Source of the DNA: an uncultured Acetatifactor sp. | GTDB taxonomy: Bacteria > Bacillota > Clostridia > Lachnospirales > Lachnospiraceae | Assembly (NCBI GenBank): GCA_910585805.1 | Contig: CAJUFB010000149.1 | Span: 1-6,655 of the forward strand | DNA length: 6,655 nucleotides | Reading direction: 5' to 3' | Shown here: positions 1 through 4,763 of the stretch, one piece after another | Layout: each line of letters opens with the position of its first letter | Position numbering within the stretch: position 1 is the first letter of the stretch | Notes under the pieces: generated by a model | The model's database searches: none | Seen by the model: the letters and a program-made list of their open reading frames with translations, nothing else | What the model was told of the DNA's origin: nothing | Translations under genes and position numbers: made by a program

Positions 1-49
1 TCATGTCCGCGTAGCGGGCTTCTATCACGCCTAATTGTATCTCCTGCAT
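1..49 (-). CDS. BlaI/MecI/CopY-family transcriptional repressor, N-terminal fragment
   Basis: Only the first 16 codons lie in the window; the gene continues off the left edge. The visible peptide is MQEIQLGVIEARYADM. It resembles the opening of BlaI/MecI/CopY winged-helix repressors, where a short lead is followed by a helix rich in E, F/Y, A and I before the winged-helix domain. These proteins bind DNA as dimers and are usually inactivated by proteolysis or by metal. The start is well supported: a strong AAGGAGGG ribosome site lies 6 bases before the ATG, and a promoter with two dyad boxes sits just upstream. The family call rests on 16 residues plus the operator-like context, so another small winged-helix regulator is possible. 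If it is a BlaI, a BlaR-like membrane sensor protease might lie further left; that is inference. Confidence 0.5.
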   Translation of the reverse strand, partial: MQEIQLGVIEARYADM

Positions 50-65
50 TTTTCTCCCTCCTTGC

Positions 66-110
66 AGACCATTCTTTGTGGTCTCACATGCAGACTACAC
101 TATATGGTCT
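66..110. promoter_or_regulatory. Pair of 19-bp dyad boxes, probable repressor operators
   Basis: Box A (66-84) is AGACCATTCTTTGTGGTCT, with a perfect 6-bp inverted repeat AGACCA/TGGTCT. Box B (92-110) is AGACTACACTATATGGTCT, with the same arms and one mismatch. The boxes match at 14 of 19 positions and both are preceded by TGC. Their centres are 26 bp apart. Box B covers the -10 region and Box A begins at the expected transcription start, which is where a repressor would block initiation. They differ from the classical TACANNTGTA core of BlaI/CopY operators, although Box B contains GACTACA, half of an extended core. Autoregulation by the adjacent repressor is inference. Confidence 0.5.
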
Positions 111-120
111 GTGTTGTCAA
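92..120 (-). promoter_or_regulatory. Sigma-A type promoter of the BlaI-like gene
   Basis: On the minus strand a perfect -35 box TTGACA (115-120) is followed by a 17-base spacer and a -10 box TAGTCT (92-97). Transcription would start near 85, giving a leader of about 36 bases before the ATG at 49. The -10 box lies inside the dyad box at 92-110. Nothing comparable precedes it in 121-337, so the gene probably has its own promoter rather than relying on read-through from the histidine kinase gene. Confidence 0.65.
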
Positions 121-337
121 GGGGTTTTATGGTTCTGTATGCGCTTTCTGAAAATAATCGGAGAATAGAAAGGTTCCGGCCTGTTCCGAGTACATGCTCC
201 CAGGGAGAACGCGGAAGACGGATATGGAAAATGCGGAAACTTACCTGAAGAAGAACGGAAAAACTGCTGGCAGGCGGAAAGAGCGGAGCCCGGGTGTATG
301 ACATCGCAGGGGCATATGTTGGCGGGGAATAAAATCC
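121..337. other. Non-coding spacer between histidine kinase stop and BlaI-like promoter
   Basis: No convincing gene is visible on either strand. The short open frames here lack ribosome sites and have no protein-like composition. No stem followed by a T-run was found after the kinase stop codon at 338-340, so where the two-component transcript ends is unclear. Confidence 0.4.
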
Positions 338-1345
338 TCACTCCACATCCAGCCTTTCCGTATGCAGATCCAGGAAAACGGTGGTTCCCGCGCCGGGCTC
401 GGATTCCACGCCGATCTTATGGGACAGCCTGTCCGCGGTCCTTCTGCAGAGATACAGCCCCAGGCCGGTGGATTTCCTGTCCGACCTGCCGTTGTAGCCC
501 GTAAAGCCTTTCTCGAATATTCTGGGCAGATCCTCCGGCGCGATTCCGATTCCTGTATCGGTAATCCGAATTATTTTATCCGGTGTGACGGTTATTGTGA
601 CGGAGCCTGCCTGCGTATATTTCACGGCATTGGAAAGCAGCTGCTCGATGATAAAGAGAAGCCACTTTTCATCGGTCAGCACCCTGACATCGGCGGGCTC
701 GTAAAACAGGCGCACCCTTTTCCGGATAAACTGCGAAGCGTATTTGTGAATCGCCTGCCGTATGATTTTGTCCAGTTCATACTCCTGAAATACGAAATCC
801 GTTGAATCACTCCCCAGCCGCAGCCAGTTCAGCACCATCTCCACATACTGCTCAATGCGGAACAGTTCGGCCAGAAGCTCTCTGTTCTCCTCCGTGTCCT
901 CCCCCTGCAGATTCATACGCATGACGGATATGGGCGTCTTAATCTGATGCACCCAGGTGGTGTAATAATCCATGCTCTCCCTCCGCTCGTTCTGCCAGGC
1001 TGTGAGATTCCGGTCAAGCACGGACTTCAGCTCCCGGAGCATATCCTGATAGTCTTCCTCCTCCAAATTCTCCGGCTCCGGCAGCTGTTCCAGCAGGATT
1101 TCCACATTCTTAAGGATTCTCCGGCGCTCCCGATGCCTGTTTCTGTATGCCCGGAAACGAAACGCCAACAGGACAGCCGTGAGCAGAAGACAGAGCGCAA
1201 AGGCATACAGCACCGCCTCTGTCTCCAGATTATACAGCGAAAAGATACCCGTAAAAATTCCCATATACAGTATAAATGTGATGCCTGTCAGTCTGTTCTG
1301 CCAGATAAAGCAGCCCAGAATGTGATACCATCTTTTTTCTTTCAT
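338..1345 (-). CDS. BceS-like intramembrane-sensing histidine kinase
   Basis: A 335-residue sensor kinase that would autophosphorylate on His and pass the phosphate to the response regulator encoded upstream. Two membrane helices (about residues 19-38 and 43-62) are joined by only a few residues, so there is no extracellular sensor domain. This is the layout of intramembrane-sensing kinases such as BceS. The phospho-acceptor motif is WVHQIKTP with H133. The ATP-binding domain shows the N box LLSNAVKYT (N239), the G1 box DTGIGI (263-268), the F box RIFEKGF (275-281) and the G2 box STGLGLYL (292-299). All catalytic motifs are intact. The ATG has an AGAGGG ribosome site 10 bases upstream. BceS relatives usually sense through a BceAB ABC transporter and answer peptide antibiotics or envelope stress. 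No such transporter is in the window, so the stimulus is unknown. Confidence 0.9.
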   Translation of the reverse strand: MKEKRWYHILGCFIWQNRLTGITFILYMGIFTGIFSLYNLETEAVLYAFALCLLLTAVLLAFRFRAYRNRHRERRRILKNVEILLEQLPEPENLEEEDYQDMLRELKSVLDRNLTAWQNERRESMDYYTTWVHQIKTPISVMRMNLQGEDTEENRELLAELFRIEQYVEMVLNWLRLGSDSTDFVFQEYELDKIIRQAIHKYASQFIRKRVRLFYEPADVRVLTDEKWLLFIIEQLLSNAVKYTQAGSVTITVTPDKIIRITDTGIGIAPEDLPRIFEKGFTGYNGRSDRKSTGLGLYLCRRTADRLSHKIGVESEPGAGTTVFLDLHTERLDVE

Positions 1346-1371
1346 TGCAACAATACCCTCTTATTCTGGTC

Positions 1372-1551
1372 TCATTTTCCACAATAATAATGCCGTCTTA
1401 TTTCAATCATTTCCCCAAAACGCCATCTGTTCCGTGTCCGGGAATCCTCATGTGCCTCTCTGATGCATCTGTATTCCAGTGCTGTATTCCCCGAAGAATC
1501 CTCCAAATACCGATTTTTCAGCAGGTACACTAATTCGAATTTTTCCCTCAC
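1372..1551 (-). CDS. Candidate 59-residue small ORF between response regulator and kinase
   Basis: A GTG codon (1549-1551) overlaps the response regulator stop codon as GTGA and opens a 59-codon frame ending at 1372-1374, 26 bases before the kinase ATG. It fills almost all of an otherwise unexplained 202-base gap in a two-gene operon. The product begins MREKFELVYLLKNRYLED and is rich in Arg and Glu, with two Cys (C29, C57), one Trp and no membrane segment. The same frame stays open upstream inside the response regulator gene to an ATG at 1680, but that part is the out-of-frame shadow of the regulator. The ribosome site is weak (a GGA about 11 bases before), so expression would depend on coupling to the upstream gene. 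I do not recognise a family. It may be a chance open frame or a decayed gene. Confidence 0.3.
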   Translation of the reverse strand: MREKFELVYLLKNRYLEDSSGNTALEYRCIREAHEDSRTRNRWRFGEMIEIRRHYYCGK

Positions 1552-2219
1552 AGAACAATATATCCGCTGCCCACTTTGGTGGTAATAAAATTCGCAAGCC
1601 CCGCATTCTCCAGCTTTTTCCTGAGTCTGGTGACATTGACAGTCAGCGTATTCTCCTCCACGTAGGAATCCATCTGCCACAGCTTCGTCATCAGAGTATC
1701 CCGGCTCACCACCTTTCCCTTGTTCTCCAGCAGAGTCTGAAGGATGCGGAATTCATTCTTAGTCAGTTCCACCTGCTCTCCGTTGTAGGCAAGGGAAGTA
1801 CTGTTGAGATTCAGGACTGCCCCTCTGTGCTCCAGCACCGGAACCTTTCCCGCCATATCGTAGGCTCTGCGCAGCACAGCCTGTATCTTGGCCATCATCA
1901 CTTCCAGGTCCACCGGCTTGGGAATAAAGTCATCCCCGCCCATGCTCATGGCCATGACGATGTTCATATTGTCAGCCGCAGAGGATATGAATACCACCGG
2001 CACATTGGAAATCCTGCGTATCTCGCTGCACCAGTGGTATCCGTTGTAAAAGGGCAGCATGATGTCCATCAGCACCAGATGAGGGTCGTATGACGTAAAT
2101 GCGGATATGATATTCTGAAAATCCCGGACGCACATCACCTCATTCCCCCAGCTTTTTATCTGTTTCTCCATTGTCTTTGCCATGGCAAAGTCGTCTTCTA
2201 TTATCATGATACGGTACAT
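1548..2219 (-). CDS. OmpR/BceR-like response regulator
   Basis: A 223-residue DNA-binding response regulator. The receiver domain (residues 1-118) has the acidic pocket E8/D9/D10, the phospho-acceptor D52 in LVLMDIMLP, the switch Ser80 in FISS and Lys101 in the FIPKP motif. The C-terminal winged-helix domain (about 130-223) carries ELTKNEFRIL and the recognition region NTLTVNVTRLRKKL. YHWCSEIR after the phosphorylation loop resembles BceR, which controls peptide-antibiotic resistance genes; the actual targets here are not visible. The ATG has a GAGGAG ribosome site 5 bases upstream. It is the first gene of the pair, with the kinase 202 bases downstream. Its own expression signals must lie in the 220 bases after the peptidase gene, because a strong terminator separates the two. 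Confidence 0.92.
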   Translation of the reverse strand: MYRIMIIEDDFAMAKTMEKQIKSWGNEVMCVRDFQNIISAFTSYDPHLVLMDIMLPFYNGYHWCSEIRRISNVPVVFISSAADNMNIVMAMSMGGDDFIPKPVDLEVMMAKIQAVLRRAYDMAGKVPVLEHRGAVLNLNSTSLAYNGEQVELTKNEFRILQTLLENKGKVVSRDTLMTKLWQMDSYVEENTLTVNVTRLRKKLENAGLANFITTKVGSGYIVL

Positions 2220-2395
2220 ATTTTCTCCTCATCTCCTGCCGCCGGAAGCCGGCGCACATTCCATTCGCCGTATCACACAGCCCTTTGCGCAGGCCCGCGG
2301 TCTGCTCCTGAAATATGCTGTCCCGGCGGAAAGCTTTGCGGGATTCATTCTTTTTTTGAGAATGTATTCCAACATAAATATAGCAGAACTACATA
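2220..2395 (-). promoter_or_regulatory. Leader of the response regulator gene, with two dyads
   Basis: This spacer must hold the two-component promoter, but none is strong. The best minus-strand candidates are TTGGAA, 17 bases, AATGAA and a TATATT or TACATT box with poor -35 matches. A dyad CATTCT/AGAATG with a 7-base spacer (2346-2364) lies around this AT-rich part and could be a regulator site. A GC-rich hairpin CGCCGG/CCGGCG with a 3-base loop (2240-2254) sits about 10 bases before the ribosome site of the regulator gene. It might influence translation; that is inference. Confidence 0.3.
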
Positions 2396-2430
2396 GAAAA
2401 AGGAACAGAAAGTTAAAATTTCTGTTCCTT
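2396..2430 (-). terminator. Intrinsic terminator of the M28 peptidase gene
   Basis: A perfect 12-bp stem (AAGGAACAGAAA at 2400-2411 against 2419-2430) with a 7-base loop is followed on the minus strand by TTTTTC. It begins 10 bases after the peptidase stop codon, as expected for a Rho-independent terminator, and separates that gene from the two-component operon. Confidence 0.88.
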
Positions 2431-2439
2431 AACGGAATA

Positions 2440-3735
2440 CTATTTCTCAGCCGCTTTCTCTTTTTCTTTCTCCTTGTCTGCCTCTTTCTCCTTATCCCTG
2501 TGGAAATACTTATCCAGTTCCTTCTTCGTCTCCTCCGGCATGCCTTTCTTCACGGGGATTACCGCCGCATTTGCTATATCTCCGATAATACGGTTCGCAA
2601 ATTCCACATTTTTATGTATTGCCTTCTCGCTGAGGGTGGAGATCAGGTCATGGATGGTATGAATGGATGCCGTAACCGTCTCTCTGCTCAGACCCAGCGC
2701 CGGGATCCCATTGTCGCAGAAAGGCGCGGAATCGCTGGAATGTACGCCTACCCCTTTTTCCGCGGAATAGCCCGTGATCTTACAGTATTGATCCACAAAT
2801 GTCTCCAGTTCCTTCTCTCCTGTTATGATAATCTTGTTCGCCCCCAGAACCGTTCCGCACATGTCAAAGTTGAAGCAGAACACCGTCTTTTCCAGCAGGT
2901 CTTTGTGCTGCTCCACATAGGCTTTCGAACCCAGCAGCCCCAACTCCTCGCTGCCGCACCAGACAAAACGCAGGGTCCTCCTGGCGGGATGTGCCGCAAA
3001 ATGCCTGAAGATCGCCAGCAGCGCCACAGTTCCGGTGGCATTGTCCCAGGAACCCGTCCCCACAGGCACGGAATCATAGTGGGCAGTCAGTACGATGCTT
3101 TCCTCTTTCAGATCCGCCCCTTCTATTACAGCCGTAATATTCCGGCTCTCCGGCTCCGTCTCTGCCTGTTCCAGGGTAAGGTGCACTTTCTCCACCTCAT
3201 CACGAACCAGCCAGAGGGCATCTGCTGCGGGGATAGCAAATCCGGGGATCACCCCGTTTCTGGAGAAATGCTCCCTCAGCCTTCTGGAATACAGGGAAGC
3301 CTCCTCTGCCGAAAAATAATATTTCCCCTGCATGACCAAAAATGCCGCAGCCCTGCGCTCCACCAGGCGTTTATACACATCCTCATCGGCAAGGCCGTTC
3401 AGCAGCACTGCCTTGCCCTCCAGGTCTCCCACCCCCGCAAAATCGATCTCGGAAGCCCCGTCCAGGTAAACCAGACCGCATTCCCTGTCAATACTGCCTG
3501 AACGCAGGAAAGCCGCGCAGGGAATCTCCTTCCCGGCCGCCCGTACGGAACATTTCTTCAGTTCCGCGTCCGGAATTCGGAATGTCTCGTATTCTCCCCG
3601 GATGTCCTCCCGTCCTGCTTCCGCCGCAGCCCGGTTCACCTCTTCCAGAATCAGTTCTCCGGCTTTCCTTTCTTCGGCGCTTCCGCCTGTCCGTACAAAG
3701 CTTAATTCCTTAACAAGCTCCAACAGTTCCTTCAT
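2440..3735 (-). CDS. M28-family zinc peptidase (aminopeptidase-like)
   Basis: A 431-residue metallopeptidase. The M28 metal ligands are recognisable in order: H219 in TAHYDS, D231 in SWDNATG, the pair E263/E264 in GSEELGLLGS (general base and ligand), D291 in NFDMCG and H359 in IHTIHD. M28 enzymes use two zinc ions, typically to remove N-terminal residues from peptides. Residues from about 50 to 205 form an extra region before the catalytic core, comparable to the PA-type insert of some relatives, though I cannot confirm that fold. There is no signal peptide or membrane segment, so a cytoplasmic site is likely, although many M28 relatives are exported. The last ~30 residues form a Lys/Glu/Asp-rich tail. 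The start has a perfect AGGAGG 8 bases before the ATG. The gene is monocistronic with its own terminator and a long repeat-filled leader. The substrate is unknown. Confidence 0.88.
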   Translation of the reverse strand: MKELLELVKELSFVRTGGSAEERKAGELILEEVNRAAAEAGREDIRGEYETFRIPDAELKKCSVRAAGKEIPCAAFLRSGSIDRECGLVYLDGASEIDFAGVGDLEGKAVLLNGLADEDVYKRLVERRAAAFLVMQGKYYFSAEEASLYSRRLREHFSRNGVIPGFAIPAADALWLVRDEVEKVHLTLEQAETEPESRNITAVIEGADLKEESIVLTAHYDSVPVGTGSWDNATGTVALLAIFRHFAAHPARRTLRFVWCGSEELGLLGSKAYVEQHKDLLEKTVFCFNFDMCGTVLGANKIIITGEKELETFVDQYCKITGYSAEKGVGVHSSDSAPFCDNGIPALGLSRETVTASIHTIHDLISTLSEKAIHKNVEFANRIIGDIANAAVIPVKKGMPEETKKELDKYFHRDKEKEADKEKEKEKAAEK

Positions 3736-3769
3736 TTTCTTTTCCTCCTAATTCCAGTTCCGCCGCCAT
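3710..3769 (-). other. Candidate leader ORF overlapping the peptidase start (19 codons)
   Basis: An ATG at 3767-3769, inside the right-hand arm (minus-strand view) of the first repeat copy, has a GGGAG ribosome site 8 bases upstream. It opens the peptide MAAELELGGKENEGTVGAC, which stops at 3710-3712, 26 bases inside the peptidase gene in another frame. Translating ribosomes would pass over the peptidase AGGAGG site and start codon. The arrangement resembles coupling or leader-ORF control, but such a short ORF can occur by chance. Confidence 0.22.
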
Positions 3770-3970
3770 CTTTTCAGCTCCCACCCAGCGGAGAATTTCC
3801 GGCCTCACAGCAACGCGGCCGTAAATCCTCCAGGGCGCTGAAAAGATGGCGGCTGTTCCAGTTCCGCCGCCATCTTTTCAGCTCCCTCTCAGCCGAGAAT
3901 TTCCGGCCTCACAGCAACGCCGGCCGTAAATCCTCCGGGGCGTTAAAACGATTGTGGCTGTTCCAGTTCC
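3752..3970. repeat. Two tandem ~105-bp palindromic repeat units plus a 10-bp partial third
   Basis: Unit 1 is 3752-3855 and unit 2 is 3856-3960. They match at about 90%, with 9 substitutions and one indel. Each begins with TTCCAGTTCC, which recurs at 3961-3970. Each unit is a long near-palindrome. In unit 1 an outer perfect 17-bp stem pairs 3762-3778 with 3837-3853. An inner stem pairs 3790-3804 with 3817-3831 (13 of 15), around a 12-base loop. In unit 2 the inner stem keeps 12 of 15 pairs, but the right outer arm (3942-3958) has five changes, leaving 12 Watson-Crick and 2 G-U pairs. The array ends 3 bases before the AGGAGG of the peptidase gene. I do not recognise it as a known riboswitch or named repeat family. 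It could be a small non-autonomous element, an interspersed palindromic repeat or a structured leader. Confidence 0.9.
3805..3873 (-). other. Candidate 22-codon ORF within the palindromic repeats
   Basis: The ATG (3871-3873) lies in the palindrome arm of unit 2 and has a GGGAG ribosome site at 3882-3886 with an 8-base spacer. The frame crosses the unit junction and ends at the TGA at 3805-3807 in the apical loop of unit 1. The product starts MAAELEQPPSFQRPGG. Its first six residues equal those of the ORF in unit 1 because the two copies share that sequence. If the promoter at 3984-4012 is real, this ORF is in the peptidase leader. Start-codon access would depend on hairpin folding. It may be only a by-product of the repeat. 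Confidence 0.2.
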
Positions 3971-3983
3971 CTTAAGCCATTCT

Positions 3984-4012
3984 ATTATAACCTATATATG
4001 CGCAAATTCCTA
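3984..4012 (-). promoter_or_regulatory. Candidate promoter of the M28 peptidase gene
   Basis: On the minus strand a consensus -10 box TATAAT (3984-3989) lies 17 bases from a weak -35 TAGGAA (4007-4012, 3 of 6). Transcription would start near 3977, leaving a leader of about 240 bases made almost wholly of the two repeat units. No better candidate is visible in the GC-rich repeats between here and the gene. Confidence 0.5.
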
Positions 4013-4123
4013 TGGGGAAATTGATTTATTTTTCTGCTTCTTCTGAATCTTCCCCCAAAACATCTGCTCATATATTGTATGTGCAAAAGAACATTCTTAA
4101 ATCTTAATAACTGATAAACTCAC

Positions 4124-4151
4124 TTGAAAATACCTGAAAAGGTGCTATACT
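4124..4151 (+). promoter_or_regulatory. Sigma-A type promoter of the lipoprotein gene
   Basis: TTGAAA (4124-4129), a 16-base spacer and TATACT (4146-4151) match the consensus at 5 of 6 positions each. Transcription would start near 4158, giving a leader of about 47 bases with an AGGAG site at 4191-4195. A CTGAAAA motif in the spacer echoes the TTGAAAA of the -35 region 10 bp away. A short dyad AAGAA-CA-TTCTT lies upstream at 4087-4098. Whether either binds a regulator is unknown. Confidence 0.65.
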
Positions 4152-4204
4152 CTATTTGTTCGTATGTATAAGCGAAATATAGAAAGAAAAAGGAGAAAAG
4201 TAAA

Positions 4205-4606
4205 ATGAAGAAACATGTATGGACAAAAATGTTAAGCCTGGCACTGGTGCTGGTATGCGTATTGGGGCTGGCTGCCTGCGGCGGCGATGACGGCGGCTCC
4301 AAGGCGGCAGGTACTTACAGGCTTCAGAACATCGACATGGGCGGCCTGAGCATGGACGTGGCGCAGTTGGCTGAAACTGCCGGCGTATCCGAAGATGAGT
4401 TTAAGGTTGTTCTGGACTTAAAGTCCGACGGCAGCTTCACACTGGATGCCGCTGCAATGGATGAAAACATGTCCATGGAAGGTACGTGGGAGGAAAGCGG
4501 CAGCGATATCAAGCTGACGGCTGAAGGCCAAACCACTACTGCCACCCTGGCAGACGGAGTGATCACCTTTGCCGAAGAAGGTCTCACCATGACTTTCAAA
4601 AAATAA
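4205..4606 (+). CDS. Small secreted lipoprotein of unknown function
   Basis: A 133-residue lipoprotein. A basic start (MKKHVWTK), a hydrophobic core (about residues 9-22) and the lipobox LAAC with C25 indicate export, lipidation at C25 and anchoring on the outer face of the membrane. A Gly/Asp linker follows, then a domain of about 95 residues. It opens with GTYRLQNIDMGG and contains several beta-type stretches such as FKVVLDLKSDGSFTL, MEGTWEESGSDIKLT and GVITFAEEGLTMTF. The repeated pattern of GTY/GTW and turn-rich strands is typical of small lipocalin-like or beta-sandwich lipoproteins common in Clostridia. No catalytic motif is visible, and a function cannot be named. The ATG has an AGGAG site 9 bases upstream. 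It is the only plus-strand gene here, monocistronic between its own promoter and a terminator. Confidence 0.85.
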   Translation: MKKHVWTKMLSLALVLVCVLGLAACGGDDGGSKAAGTYRLQNIDMGGLSMDVAQLAETAGVSEDEFKVVLDLKSDGSFTLDAAAMDENMSMEGTWEESGSDIKLTAEGQTTTATLADGVITFAEEGLTMTFKK

Positions 4607-4649
4607 GTTCTGTACGGAAAATGCATTTGCCGTCAGACCCATGCATTAA

Positions 4650-4690
4650 AAAAGAACCATTGCCGGGAGCATTCCTGCAATGGTTCTTTT
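4650..4690. terminator. Bidirectional terminator between the lipoprotein gene and argS
   Basis: A perfect 14-bp inverted repeat (AAAAGAACCATTGC at 4650-4663 against 4677-4690) has a 13-base loop that can pair further as GGA/TCC. On the plus strand the stem ends in TTCTTTTCTG; on the minus strand it ends in TTCTTTTTTAATG. It lies 43 bases after the lipoprotein stop and 73 bases after the argS stop, so it can serve both convergent genes. A smaller AATGCAT/ATGCATT repeat (4620-4647) precedes it. Confidence 0.85.
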
Positions 4691-4763
4691 CTGTTTACAG
4701 ATTTCCTGTATCCGCCCCGGGCATGTAAAGCGCAAAAGAAAACAACATTTGCCCGATATGGCC

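Noticed and set aside
1372..1680. Longer 102-codon version of the small ORF, starting inside the response regulator gene
   Set aside because: The part from 1552 to 1680 is out of frame with the well-supported DNA-binding domain of the regulator. Only the part after the regulator stop was kept as a candidate.
2182..3501. Open frame of 439 codons on the plus strand
   Set aside because: It is antisense to the M28 peptidase gene and runs through the response regulator start and a terminator. The product shows no domain and is a shadow of the peptidase codon pattern.
3837..3882. Junction hairpin as an intrinsic terminator
   Set aside because: No T-run follows the stem on either strand, so it does not fit a Rho-independent terminator.
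3752..3970. Repeat region read as a CRISPR array
   Set aside because: The two units are ~105 bp and nearly identical throughout. There are no short repeats separated by unique spacers and no cas genes.
4014..4056. GGGGAA/TTCCCC inverted repeat upstream of the lipoprotein promoter
   Set aside because: A 6-bp stem with a loop of about 30 bases in an AT-rich spacer is easily explained by chance.
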